A DNA stretch of 64,000 bases from the NCBI GenBank assembly GCA_032622095.1, contig CP136063.1:274839426-274903425 (forward strand), given 5' to 3'. The DNA comes from Siphonodentalium dalli. Its lineage: Eukaryota; Mollusca; Scaphopoda; Gadilida; Siphonodentaliidae. The notes under the pieces were generated by a model. The model ran no database searches, was not told the DNA's origin, and worked only from the letters and a program-made list of their open reading frames with translations. The position numbers were made by a program, and so were the translations under genes. Below, one piece after another: positions 36,052-48,548 of the stretch; the stretch's first letter is position 1; the number at the start of each line of letters is the position of its first letter.

Positions 36052-36340
36052 GTGAGTCCATGTTTTCAAATATGCATTGTTACATGCACGTGCTTGTGTG
36101 ACAATGGGGCCTAGTCAACCCAACTAAACAGTCGATTGGAATCGAATGTTGAAGTTAGTATGAACACTTGTAACAACTAAGAAATTTGACTGATCACAGA
36201 AGCAGGAACGTTTATCAACATTTGATTATCGCATTCTGCATGACGGTTACGTGGTAGTCATACCCCCATTATATTTGGGTATGGCTCCTATTCATTCAGT
36301 GATGATATCACGACCCCCCCCCCAATATGTTTTATTTGAA
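36052..36340. other. Spacer / presumed intron
   Basis: No recognised feature apart from a ten-base C run at about 36314. Confidence 0.4.
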
Positions 36341-36343
36341 TAA

Positions 36344-37252
36344 TCTATACTATATATTTTGAGACTTCCGTATATATATATGTGTGTACTTTATAGAATC
36401 GAAAACGACTGCACCCATCGAGCTCAAATTTCGTGTATAAGTGTAAAAACCCACGGACCCCGTGGTTGTCGCGTTTTGGAGAAGCTCTGAGCACCCTTTC
36501 TCCACTCCCAAATCACCGCGAATGGCACTGCGGTGGTTAATCAAGTGATAATTTAATGAGCGTTGTATATGACGCGTCGCTATAAAAAGAGCGTTTATTT
36601 GCAATTCAACGCAATGCAGAGATATACGGGAACAATATTTTGAGTGCTCTCCGCATACTCGATTGAGTTCAAACTTTCTATCTAAGGGTAAAATCCCACG
36701 GACACCGTAGTTGTCGCATTTTGGAGAAGCTCTGAGCACCCTTTCCTCATTCCCAATCATCAAAATTACCGCGAACGGCACTGTCTACATTGCGTCATTA
36801 TACAGACATGAGCGTGTTGTGTGATTCTTACATACTCAGGGCTTCCTAGGAACGCGGATCGGGTCAGTTTTCCGCCCTAGGCGATGTTCACCTTGAAACG
36901 GGTACCCACAAATTATATATATGCATGTTGTGTGATTCTTACGTACTTAGGGCTTCCTATGAACGCGGATCGGGTCAGTTTTTCCGCCCTAGGTGATTTT
37001 CACCTCGAAACGGGTACCCACAAATTCTATATATATGTGTGCTACCTACGGGAAGTGCCATGAACGGGTTAAATTGTGACCCCTACCTGACTTTGACCTT
37101 GAAAATGATCAATTCAAGGTCAAATCGGGTAAAATATTGAAAAACCAAAAATTGATTCAAAAAAAATATTGAAAAACCAAAAAAATTTTTTTTTTTAAAT
37201 TGTCATGTTTCTGACGAACCACGCCAGTGGCGGGATAACCCGCTGGTTATCT
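36344..37252. mobile_element. Non-autonomous DNA element (same family as 56503-58550)
   Basis: The right end carries ACGAACCACGCCAGTGGCGG followed by GATAACCCGCTGGTTAT, matching the termini of the larger element at 56503-58550. The interior shares with it the blocks AAATTTCGTGTATAAGTG/CCACGGACCCCGTGG and CGGATCGGGTCAGTTTTCCG, in the opposite orientation. The left end lacks the clear terminal repeat. Between lie a duplicated ~150-bp block (36390-36520 and about 36600-36760) and the tandem pair listed separately. No transposase. Confidence 0.65.
36812..37030. repeat. Two ~110-bp tandem units
   Basis: The unit GTTGTGTGATTCTTAC...GGGCTTCCTA...AACGGGTACCCACAAATT occurs twice head to tail with few differences, inside the element at 36344-37252. 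Confidence 0.85.
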
Positions 37253-37468
37253 ATAAACCAATTAAATAAATGTATCATAATTTTTTTCAATGGATAAACT
37301 CCTCCTTGAACCCATGCGTATCACGTGTTCTTCGACTATTCTGGAACATTATCCAAGCTTTTTCAAACCAGAATATCACGTGTGTTTCAAATATTATCAA
37401 ATATTCTTATGTCTGCCATTGTACCGGAACCCCAAACGCTTTGAAATTTCGCCACCGGTACATTTGTT

Positions 37469-37563
37469 GGTATAGCGTGGTACTAGGCGAGGTGGCCATT
37501 ACCACCAGACGCAAAACGGAGGATGGTAAATTTGTCCCACCGAGTCTGGTACCACGCTATACC
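37469..37563. repeat. 15-bp perfect inverted repeat
   Basis: GGTATAGCGTGGTAC (37469-37483) and GTACCACGCTATACC (37549-37563) enclose 65 bases. Could be the termini of a very small element or a hairpin; no gene nearby. Confidence 0.75.
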
Positions 37564-37866
37564 AGACCACTGGAGACAATGTAACCAGGTAACGTATTCA
37601 ACATGTCGACAATTTGTAACCGCGTCACATAAATGATCAACAGCGCATACGTTTGCGTGGAAATGCTAACGCTGTAAATAAAACACTCCGAAAGTGTGGT
37701 TCTGCGTACAATATGATAACATTTGCGGGTTTACCAGGGGGTTATTATGTATATTCCAAAGGTATAATCTCAAGAAATAGCAATAATTGATCCAACCAGC
37801 TCCAAACGTCTAAAATATGAAGCAGACAAAAATATAGAATCCAATGTTTGTTTCGCCAATGAACAG

Positions 37867-38625
37867 ATATTATCACTACCGTCTCAAGTTGACGCCGAGT
37901 TAAGATGGTAAGATCTCAGATCAGTAGAGCTGCCGCAGGCTGCGAATCTAATACGGGATTTCACATTCTCAGCGAGACGTGATGTGAAAACTCAGATCAC
38001 TTCACTGTAGTAATAATATGTTCACTCTTAGAAAATACTGTCGGTTTGACGGTTTCGAACAATCATAATCCAACGGTCCCATACCGTTTCATCAGTTGTA
38101 TGGTGAATCGCCGTTATTTTATGTGCTCCTGAACATGGTCTAAGATAAAAATCGTCGTGATTCAAAGTTCATGCCTTAAAAATTCAATTGTATATTCATC
38201 GGCGAATAAATTATATACGGCAATGTCTTCATACAGTATGACTGAATCTGACTGCTGATATTTAATAATATGATAATAGCGTACTATGTATTCGAAAACT
38301 TACTCATTCCAAGGCCATGATGTGTAGATATACAATTAGAATATGCAATTAGATTATAGGTGAATAATGATTGTACCCACACAGGTTGATACTTTGAACT
38401 ATATTCTCAAGTCGCATTAATTAATGTGCCGGTTTAAATCTGGTATCAATTGTACTGTATAGATGTTTATATTTCATGGACGTATACCGGAATATATCAA
38501 TTAAATGGCTGTGGCGCGCCCTGTTACTTAAATCATGACAGTTTGACCTTGCTTGTTAAAGGCCTGGCTTGTCTTCGTTATAGGTTATAACTTAGAAATA
38601 ACAGTTACAAAATTATAACATGTTG
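37867..38625 (+). repeat. Segmental repeat, copy A
   Basis: Matches 51345-52075 almost throughout and 61217-61590 in its first ~370 bases. Shared phrases include GAGCTGCCGCAGGCTGCGAA, TTAGAAAATACTGTC and GTGAATAATGATTGTACCCA. Non-coding in all three places. Confidence 0.88.
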
Positions 38626-38679
38626 TAAAGAATATACTAATAGTATACTTTAATGATGGTATGAATGCCATATTACCTC

Positions 38680-38990
38680 AAAGCACATTGTGTGAGTCGA
38701 ACGTTTGTTTATACAATCATGTATACATTATACATCATGTAAAGAGTGAGCGATAAGCAAATCACTCAACACCGTGGAAATGTTTTAGGAGAGTGATTCA
38801 CGGTGACCCATACAACACCGAAATATTGAAAGATGAGGGTTAGCTAGCGCTATACTGATATGCTATAAACAATTTGGTGGAATTTCTAACCAAATATCAC
38901 TTAATGCATTGGGTATCCCCGGCGATGAGTGTTATGCTTATCGCACACTTTTCACATACTGTTTGTTTACATTTTGTTTGTAACATATTT
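38680..38990. repeat. Inverted-repeat MITE (family 2, copy 1)
   Basis: GAGTGAGCGATAAGCAAATC...CTCAACACC on the left and ...GAGTGTTATGCTTATCGCAC...GTTTGTTTAC on the right are inverted relatives. The same arms occur at about 55842-56135. Confidence 0.65.
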
Positions 38991-39297
38991 ATTGTGTCTC
39001 CCAATATATACAGTATTGATAATATAATAATGATGAAGTAATGAAAGATGAGGGAGTAACCACTGGGGATTGGAGCACAAGTTATGCAACTTAGATTTTA
39101 AAGCTCCTCTCCACATACTATATCGCATATAAGTATAAATTTGTAGATGTAGATGGTGCCACGTTTGGTGGTCCTTATAATTTCATGTTAGGGTGGTGGG
39201 GTAGTTTATGCAACATGTGTGGTGGGAATGTATTGGTACAAGATAAGATGTAGTGCTTGGTCAGGACACCTGAAGATTTATATCAACTCATGCAGGG
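38991..39297. other. Spacer beyond the 3' end of the 2A-bearing retrotransposon
   Basis: Probably 3' untranslated sequence plus flank; no poly-A or simple-repeat tail that would fix the element end was identified. Confidence 0.4.
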
Positions 39298-42200
39298 TCA
39301 TGAAAATCGTTCCGATTGTGAAATGTATGATTGGACTATTTCGAAGAGTCTAGCGTTTCTATCGTCGTCTAGATCATGATCTCCAAAGAGAATGTTCTGA
39401 ATTGAAATTATGGTAATGTTAATACTTCTAAGGCGGTCATCCATTGTAGATCTGGTATTATTATATTTCGGACAGTGTAAAAAGTAATGGGACGCATCTT
39501 CTAGTGGATATCCACATGAGCATTGAGTAGTAGTTGATATATAACTTACGTACTTGTCAAAGTTTAGGTTGCTGTAGTTATTGCGCAAACGGCAATGTAA
39601 AATATTGAGAGTTCTCCGGCATTATTTTAATATAAAGGAGGTTTTGGAATATTTTGCTGTTCCATATAAAACACATTCATTGCCCATATGATGTCCTCTT
39701 TCTTAGATTTTAGTGGGAGAGACTTGTATATTCCGTTCCATTCAGTTGCCATGGTAGGGATGAAAGTATTTTCCATATGTTTCGTTTTATATAAGTTGAG
39801 TCTATATCGCAATGGGTATCTAACAGAATATTCCATTTCACCCTGTACCGTTTGAGGCAGAAGATCGTTAACAAATGATGGTGCTTCGTTGTTGATTACT
39901 CGTAGCCAAGTACGTGCTTTATGATATTGTCTTCTTTTTGATAAGCGTTGCCATCCAAGTTCACTTATAATTTGATCTTCGGACACCGAACGTGTTAACC
40001 CTGTGACTATTCTACCCGCATCAATGTGAAGACGGTCCATCTTCTTTAAAAGTTTGTCAGGGGCGTTGTCCCAGATCACATCACCCTAGTCCATCAATGG
40101 GAGAATATAAATTTTAAACATAATTTCAAGGGTTTTGCGGTTAACTTTAAACTTGAGTTTACGTAGTTGCGACAGACGACTAGCGACTCTGTTACAAATC
40201 TCCGTAATATGCGAGTCCCAACTAAGATTTGATTGAATCGAGACCCCAAGATGTTTATGACAGTTGACTTAGTCTATAGGATTTTCGTCTAGTTTCAAAT
40301 CTATGTTATTGGTGTTTGGTGTTAGTGAAAACAGCAACGACTTGGTTTTGTTGGCATTAAATGTCACCAACCATTGTCTCGACCACTCAGACACTCTATC
40401 GATATCGTCTGCTAAACTATCTGATGAGAGCTGCAGTGAAATCTGTTTAGTAAAAAAACATGTGTCATCCACGTACGTACGTGTGCGTGAATCTATTGTT
40501 TTGGTTATATCATTAATATAAACAAGAAACAAAAAAGGACCCAGAATCGACCCTTGAGGGACTCCTGCAGGTATCAGCTCAAAATTAGAAACTTCCAACA
40601 ACAACTCGCTGACTATGGTTACTAAGATAGTTTTCCAACCAAGCAAGTAAAGGACCACTAATACTAACAATAATATATCACAGAATATTGCACAAGTATT
40701 TAACGTCTCATCGAGAGCCAGGCTAAGGGAGTGATATATTTCAAGTAGTTGATAAGTTGTGCTATGGCCAGGAGTGAAACCGGATTGAAACTGGTAAATT
40801 AATTCGTTATCATAGAAATGTTTGGAGAGATATTTCAGTACCACTTTCTCGAAAATTTTACTCAAACAAGGTAACAGGGATATTGGGCGGTAGTTGCTAG
40901 TGGAAGTGCGATCATTCTTTTTAAAGATTGGCACCACATTCGCCCTTTTCCATATAGCAGGGAATATACGGGATTTTAGGGATTTTTGGAACAGTATTTT
41001 AAGAGGTTTGTCTATAGCGGGGGTGACATCTTGGATCATTTTTACTGTAATATCGTCGTACCCTGACGCTTTGTTTGGGTCTAATGACTTAATCGCCGCG
41101 AGGATATCTTCGGTGTTGATTTTTAACTCGGTTAATGTAGTTTCACATGCTTTAACAAATGGGGGGAGTTTACACGACGAATCATCAAGGGTCGAATTCG
41201 CAATGAAAGCTTCGTTCAATAAAGTCGCTTTATCAGCATTATCAAATATCATTTCACCATCTGGGTGTTTGAGCAATGTAATTTCTGTATTGGATTTTGG
41301 GCCCATTAAGTCCTTAACACTTCGCCAGAAATACCTGGGGGAGGGGTGAGATCTGAAATTACGTTGCAAAATTTCTTCGTGACTTTTTTTGGCAAATTTT
41401 ATTTTATTGTTAACAGTGTTTCTTATTATTTTGTATTTTTTCCAATCCATCTCTTTCGCAGACATTGTAGCTTTTTTGCGGACTCTGTCACGTCGTTTGA
41501 TAAGTGAACGTATTTCAGTTGTAAACCAGTGCTTATCTCTCGGGCGGATCAGGACACGTGTTGTCGGAATTGTTCGATTCATTATATCTTGAAATTTACT
41601 TGTAAACATTTCAGTAGCATGGTCTATGTCCGTAGTATTTTCCAATTCTTTGAGCCAATTTGGATCAGAAATAAGTTCTCGTGCTTTGTGAAAGTCAGTT
41701 TTATTATAATTGCGGACTGTCCTGTGTGATATTCTAGTCTCACCTGCTTCATACTTAATGAAAGCAGCAACTGCGTAGTGATCAGAAATTTCTAAATCTA
41801 AGGTCTCAGAGAAATAGCAGGTAATATTGTCACTAATTATAATAGGATCTAATAGAGTTCAGGTGGTCGAGGTAAACCTGGTTGGTGTTTTGATAACGTT
41901 GTTTAATTGGTAGGCAGAAGTCAGTTCACGTATTTCTGATGAAGGATTTAACGCATTTGAATTAAAGTCACCTATAAGAATTATAGGTAGATTTGAATCT
42001 AAAACGGTCTCTACAACTGTATCGAGAAGTTCCCAATATCCGCTGTCACAAAATTGCTCAGAACGATAGGACACACACAGAAGGTAACACGAGATCTTGG
42101 GCCTCAAGGCAAACCACATAACGGATGTATCAAATTCCCAAGGATATTTCCGCTCGACAGCTATGTGATCAGAAAAATACACTGCAATACCCCCTCTATA

Positions 42201-42596
42201 GTTAGATCCGTCATTTCTAATTGGGTCCTGATACCCATTCAATCTAATTTTATCCGTTGGAAACATTGAGTCAATGTGTGTTTCAGTGAAACAGATGTCA
42301 TAATCGCTAATAATTTCGGTTATTTTCTCAAGTTTGTGTCTAATACTGCGAATGTTCAAATGAAAAATTAATAATGAATCAGAGTCTGAGTGGTCATTAT
42401 GTCCTGGGCCAGGATTCTGTTCAACTGACCCGCTTATGATTAGAAAAATAGTTAACAGAGGGATAATTCTTATTAATTTTTTATCAAAACACGGGATTTT
42501 AAGAAATGGCGTCGATTGTCTGGTTCCATGACCCTTTGTATAAATGGCTGCGTGTTTCCCTATCGATTCACGCCACATGGTAATTTCCACTCCCAT
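39298..42596 (-). pseudogene. ORF2, full-length copy: 2A-like leader, endonuclease, reverse transcriptase
   Basis: It starts at ATG 42596. Residues 41-56 are hydrophobic and are followed by SGSVEQNPGPG (NPGP at 61-64, minus strand down to 42405), a 2A-like ribosome-skipping motif with Ser where Asp is usual. The endonuclease follows: HLNIRSI, FTETHID, GGIAVYFSDH, ILIGDFNSN. A TGA ends the frame at 41859, but it continues in phase (SDHYAVAAF). RT (41645-40269) has NYRPISLLPCLSKIFEKVVL, AGVPQGSILGPFLFLVYIND and TYVDDTCFF (YVDD). Motif A is deleted and frame-shifted at about 40680-40650, so the enzyme is dead. 40079-39627 and 39588-39298 add the C-terminal part with the CSCGYPLEDASHYFLHCP zinc-knuckle-like motif; a TAG replaces a codon at about 40087. 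Confidence 0.88.
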
Positions 42597-44884
42597 GAGA
42601 AACTAAGTCATAAAATAAATTCAGTGCATATTCATGAATCGACAGGGAACTATCAGCATCATGTGCACGTGCCAAGCACCACAACACACCCCGCAGTGTT
42701 ATTGCATGTTCAGAACTATGAGAGGAAAGGGTCATGAAAATATAAAAAACAAACATGAAAAAATAGAGCGAATGAGTGTGCTCCATGAGTAATTAACACT
42801 GTTCGGGCTAAATTTGATAATTTTAAGTGTGTTATGTAGTTCTCAGAAAAATAAAAACGATTTTGAAACGGTTTTAATCTGGTGGCGTATTCATGGGGGG
42901 AACAAAAACCACGTCTCTTTAAGGCTTACGACAAAAAATAGTGGAATGATCCAGTAGGGAGAGAAGGGTGCTTTATCTACCAAGTATCCGCTAACATTGT
43001 TTTGGTAAAACTATGAGATATTGATGAAAGTGATATAAAGATGACATATCTATTGAAAACGTAATACAAAGTCAATAGTGGCAACTAACGGCATAAGAAC
43101 ACTTATTATTCAAAGAAATATTCACGATCATAATAATCGACTATTCCAAACAAATCGATATTTTATTGAGAACATGCGCACTGATGGCAACAAAACCACG
43201 TGGGCTTTTGGGGTACCCATCTCGAGTATGTCTAAAAAATGTTCATATTGGTTTGTCTCTCAAATGGGATTATGATTATCGTTGTCTGTTTGAATTATAG
43301 ATAATAGGTTATCTATTAAATTGATTATGTAATGTGATATATATAGAGTGGTTTCAAATTCAAGGGGACATACTAAACTTATTGAAATATTTATAAATAG
43401 GATTTGTTTGGATAGTCGTCCTGAACATAATTTCTTACTCTATTTCACTATTTGGCCTTGGAAAGATAAACAATGATAATAATGGAAAAAAAAATAAATA
43501 ATAATAATACAATTGTGTCTGTGTCTCAGCCCAACTGGACCTTTATTGGCATGGTGTACAGTTGTGAATTTGATAATCCTTTATTAATTAATTTTATAGA
43601 TTGTCCTAATGTATACGCTTAGGTGCCACTAGAGTAAAGTTATCTGCAAAATACTACTACCAGTTTTAGTGTTGTAATCACAATAGAGATACCGTAGATA
43701 CTGGTACATGGGTAGGTAGAGTTAACAGAGACACAGGCATTGGCTCAGACAGCGAAAATATGAGGCAAATTAACTGAGTGAAACAAAGATAATAAGTAGG
43801 TAAATTAAACTATGTGGCAACTCATCAATAACCGTAATAAATTAATATTGTCTTTGCTTGCAGAATCATATAATTATTTAAAGTAATCCTAACTGTATTA
43901 TGTGTACATATGTTGGATAAACAAAAACATATGCTTTGTAATTATATGTAATTCTATCTGAATTTCTCCTCATGTGACTTGAAGAGATGGATAAGCAAAT
44001 AATCTTATTACATTCTATTCTTTCTTTAGTTTTTCCTTATTATTTATTTATTTATTTGTGTGTGTTCATCATAATTGTTTATTAATTTGTGTATACATGT
44101 ATAAGAACACTGTTGGATATTCAATTTGTGGTTCTTATACTGTTTTTATGACAATCCACTGGTAAAAGGGTGGAATCAGCCTTTGATCAATGGAGTGAAG
44201 CAGGTACTAATAAATTAACAAATATCAAGTCATTGTTGCATTCAGCCAAATATGAGGAAAATTCAATAAAAGAAAATTTATAAGTAGTTTAATTAAACTC
44301 TTAGGTAACTCATCAGTAAACCATAGCAGATTATTCTGGTTATTTACTTCCAGAATCGTATGTTAAAAGTACATGTTGTCCATTCTGTATACCGAATACA
44401 ATATACTGACTAAATAAGAACATATGGTTTATGATTATATAAAATTCTATCGCAATTTCTGTTAGTAGGTTGGGTGAGCAGAAACACAGGTAAAGTAACA
44501 AAAATAAGGTTAAATATCCATCTGATCTGACAATTACAAAAAACTGGCTAGGATGCTGTAGAGTCAACAAAGTGTTACATAGGAAATAGAATACTGTGGA
44601 TAAATCGGATTCTTTATGTGTCTCTGTCAGGCCTATCTGTAGCCTGGTCAAGTTGTGGTGATAGCGGTTGGCTTATGTTGACCACAGTAACTTTTGACTG
44701 CTCCCGAACTTTAAATAGTACTTTACAGTTATCCATCCAGTATGAATGAATTGTTCCATCTTTCTTGGCACTGCTTAGCTCACGCACAAAACATTGTCTC
44801 TTCCTAGTTAGATCCTCGAATATCATGACCTTAGTATTACCCTTCAGTTTCTTCTTAGTTTTATAGATCAGGTCTTTGATGTCC
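40950..44884 (-). repeat. Tandem duplication unit, copy 1
   Basis: About 3,934 bases matching 44885-48819 with only about eight differences seen by eye (for example CATGACCC/CACGACCC near 42531, CACACAGAAGG/CACATAGAAGG near 42075, ACAAAGTC/ATTAAGTC near 43070, and length changes in an A run near 43485). The unit runs from the RT coding region to the ORF1 C-terminal region. Confidence 0.95.
42597..44613 (-). other. Non-coding linker between ORF1 and ORF2 (copy 1)
   Basis: AT-rich, with no long frame on the sense strand. It contains a diverged direct repeat of about 190 bases (43785-43970 and 44262-44460, sharing GTAGGTAAATTAAACT/GTAGTTTAATTAAACT, AACTCATCA and AGAATCRTA). A 2-kb gap is long for an inter-ORF spacer in a LINE, so this may be an older insertion or an internal regulatory region. 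Confidence 0.5.
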
Positions 44885-45579
44885 CATATAGCAGGGAATA
44901 TACGGGATTTTAGGGATTTTTGGAACAGTATTTTAAGAGGTTTGTCTATAGCGGGGGTGACATCTTGGATCATTTTTACTGTAATATCGTCGTACCCTGA
45001 CGCTTTGTTTGGGTCTAATGACTTAATCGCCGCGAGGATATCTTCGGTGTTGATTTTTAACTCGGTTAATGTAGTTTCACATGCTTTAACAAATGGGGGG
45101 AGTTTACACGACGAATCATCAAGGGTCGAATTCGCAATGAAAGCTTCGTTCAATAAAGTCGCTTTATCAGCATTATCAAATATCATTTCACCATCTGGGT
45201 GTTTGAGCAATGTAATTTCTGTATTGGATTTTGGGCCCATTAAGTCCTTAACACTTCGCCAGAAATACCTGGGGGAGGGGTGAGATCTGAAATTACGTTG
45301 CAAAATTTCTTCGTGACTTTTTTTGGCAAATTTTATTTTATTGTTAACAGTGTTTCTTATTATTTTGTATTTTTTCCAATCCATCTCTTTCGCAGACATT
45401 GTAGCTTTTTTGCGGACTCTGTCACGTCGTTTGATAAGTGAACGTATTTCAGTTGTAAACCAGTGCTTATCTCTCGGGCGGATCAGGACACGTGTTGTCG
45501 GAATTGTTCGATTCATTATATCTTGAAATTTACTTGTAAACATTTCAGTAGCATGGTCTATGTCCGTAGTATTTTCCAA
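44614..45579 (-). pseudogene. Chimeric frame: RT N-terminus fused to ORF1 C-terminus at the duplication junction
   Basis: 321 codons. The first ~232 are identical to the RT N-terminal region of the other copy (ending KSLKSRIFPAIW). The rest is the ORF1 C-terminal region (DIKDLIYKTKKKLKGNTKVM ... PQLDQATDRPDRDT). The switch falls at 44884/44885, where both parent sequences share only CC. The join happens to be in frame, so an uninterrupted chimeric frame results; there is no sign that it is a functional protein, and it lacks the RT catalytic motifs. Confidence 0.85.
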
Positions 45580-46530
45580 TTCTTTGAGCCAATTTGGATC
45601 AGAAATAAGTTCTCGTGCTTTGTGAAAGTCAGTTTTATTATAATTGCGGACTGTCCTGTGTGATATTCTAGTCTCACCTGCTTCATACTTAATGAAAGCA
45701 GCAACTGCGTAGTGATCAGAAATTTCTAAATCTAAGGTCTCAGAGAAATAGCAGGTAATATTGTCACTAATTATAATAGGATCTAATAGAGTTCAGGTGG
45801 TCGAGGTAAACCTGGTTGGTGTTTTGATAACGTTGTTTAATTGGTAGGCAGAAGTCAGTTCACGTATTTCTGATGAAGGATTTAACGCATTTGAATTAAA
45901 GTCACCTATAAGAATTATAGGTAGATTTGAATCTAAAACGGTCTCTACAACTGTATCGAGAAGTTCCCAATATCCGCTGTCACAAAATTGCTCAGAACGA
46001 TAGGACACACATAGAAGGTAACACGAGATCTTGGGCCTCAAGGCAAACCACATAACGGATGTATCAAATTCCCAAGGATATTTCCGCTCGACAGCTATGT
46101 GATCAGAAAAATACACTGCAATACCCCCTCTATAGTTAGATCCGTCATTTCTAATTGGGTCCTGATACCCATTCAATCTAATTTTATCCGTTGGAAACAT
46201 TGAGTCAATGTGTGTTTCAGTGAAACAGATGTCATAATCGCTAATAATTTCGGTTATTTTCTCAAGTTTGTGTCTAATACTGCGAATGTTCAAATGAAAA
46301 ATTAATAATGAATCAGAGTCTGAGTGGTCATTATGTCCTGGGCCAGGATTCTGTTCAACTGACCCGCTTATGATTAGAAAAATAGTTAACAGAGGGATAA
46401 TTCTTATTAATTTTTTATCAAAACACGGGATTTTAAGAAATGGCGTCGATTGTCTGGTTCCACGACCCTTTGTATAAATGGCTGCGTGTTTCCCTATCGA
46501 TTCACGCCACATGGTAATTTCCACTCCCAT
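45580..46530 (-). pseudogene. ORF2 N-terminal part, second copy, with 2A-like motif and endonuclease
   Basis: The 245-codon frame 46530-45793 differs from the 42596 copy at one residue seen by eye (KGRGTR for KGHGTR). It carries the same hydrophobic segment, SGSVEQNPGPG and endonuclease motifs. It shares the in-frame TGA after FTSTT and then continues in phase into the chimeric frame at 45579. Sharing that stop shows it arose before the duplication. Confidence 0.88.
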
Positions 46531-48548
46531 GAGAAACTAAGTCATAAAATAAATTCAGTGCATATTCATGAATCGACAGGGAACTATCAGCATCATGTGC
46601 ACGTGCCAAGCACCACAACACACCCCGCAGTGTTATTGCATGTTCAGAACTATGAGAGGAAAGGGTCATGAAAATATAAAAAACAAACATGAAAAAATAG
46701 AGCGAATGAGTGTGCTCCATGAGTAATTAACACTGTTCGGGCTAAATTTGATAATTTTAAGTGTGTTATGTAGTTCTCAGAAAAATAAAAACGATTTTGA
46801 AACGGTTTTAATCTGGTGGCGTATTCATGGGGGGAACAAAAACCACGTCTCTTTAAGGCTTACGACAAAAAATAGTGGAATGATCCAGTAGGGAGAGAAG
46901 GGTGCTTTATCTACCAAGTATCCGCTAACATTGTTTTGGTAAAACTATGAGATATTGATGAAAGTGATATAAAGATGACATATCTATTGAAAACGTAATA
47001 TTAAGTCAATAGTGGCAACTAACGGCATAAGAACACTTATTATTCAAAGAAATATTCACGATCATAATAATCGACTATTCCAAACAAATCGATATTTTAT
47101 TGAGAACATGCGCACTGATGGCAACAAAACCACGTGGGCTTTTGGGGTACCCATCTCGAGTATGTCTAAAAAATGTTCATATTGGTTTGTCTCTCAAATG
47201 GGATTATGATTATCGTTGTCTGTTTGAATTATAGATAATAGGTTATCTATTAAATTGATTATGTAATGTGATATATATAGAGTGGTTTCAAATTCAAGGG
47301 GACATACTAAACTTATTGAAATATTTATAAATAGGATTTGTTTGGATAGTCGTCCTGAACATAATTTCTTACTCTATTTCACTATTTGGCCTTGGAAAGA
47401 TAAACAATGATAATAATGGAAAAAAAAAATAATAATAATAATACAATTGTGTCTGTGTCTCAGCTCAACTGGACCTTTATTGGCATGGTGTACAGTTGTG
47501 AATTTGATAATCCTTTATTAATTAATTTTATAGATTGGTCCTAATGTATACGCTTAGGTGCCACTAGAGTAAAGTTATCTGCAAAATACTACTACCAGTT
47601 TTAGTGTTGTAATCACAATAGAGATACCGTAGATACTGGTACATGGGTAGGTAGAGTTAACAGAGACACAGGCATTGGCTCAGACAGCGAAAATATGAGG
47701 CAAATTAACTGAGTGAAACAAAGATAATAAGTAGGTAAATTAAACTATGTGGCAACTCATCAATAACCGTAATAAATTAATATTGTCTTTGCTTGCAGAA
47801 TCATATAATTATTTAAAGTAATCCTAACTGTATTATGTGTACATATGTTGGATAAACAAAAACATATGCTTTGTAATTATATGTAATTCTATCTGAATTT
47901 CTCCTCATGTGACTTGAAGAGATGGATAAGCAAATAATCTTATTACATTCTATTCTTTCTTTAGTTTTTCCTTATTATTTATTTATTTATTTGTGTGTGT
48001 TCATCATAATTGTTTATTAATTTGTGTATACATGTATAAGAACACTGTTGGATATTCAATTTGTGGTTCTTATACTGTTTTTATGACAATCCACTGGTAA
48101 AAGGGTGGAATCAGCCTTTGATCAATGGAGTGAAGCAGGTACTAATAAATTAACAAATATCAAGTCATTGTTGCATTCAGCCAAATATGAGGAAAATTCA
48201 ATAAAAGAAAATTTATAAGTAGTTTAATTAAACTCTTAGGTAACTCATCAGTAAACCATAGCAGATTATTCTGGTTATTTACTTCCAGAATCGTATGTTA
48301 AAAGTACATGTTGTCCATTCTGTATACCGAATACAATATACTGACTAAATAAGAACATATGGTTTATGATTATATAAAATTCTATCGCAATTTCTGTTAG
48401 TAGGTTGGGTGAGCAGAAACACAGGTAAAGTAACAAAAATCAGGTTAAATATCCATCTGATCTGACAATTACAAAAAACTGGCTAGGATGCTGTAGAGTC
48501 AACAAAGTGTTACATAGGAAATAGAATACTGTGGATAAATCGGATTCT
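46531..48548 (-). other. Non-coding linker between ORF1 and ORF2 (copy 2)
   Basis: Near-identical to 42597-44613, including the internal diverged direct repeat. Confidence 0.6.

Noticed and set aside
40894-41349. Plus-strand 151-codon frame opposite RT (and its twin at 44876-45283)
   Set aside because: Antisense shadow of the conserved RT coding strand.
42405-42440. 2A-like motif as a sign of an integrated RNA virus
   Set aside because: It sits in frame upstream of a LINE endonuclease and reverse transcriptase, a known setting for 2A in invertebrate retrotransposons; no viral capsid or polymerase is nearby.
42516-42737. Plus-strand 73-codon frame, duplicated at 46450-46671
   Set aside because: Present twice only because of the tandem duplication; antisense to the ORF2 start and no known domain.
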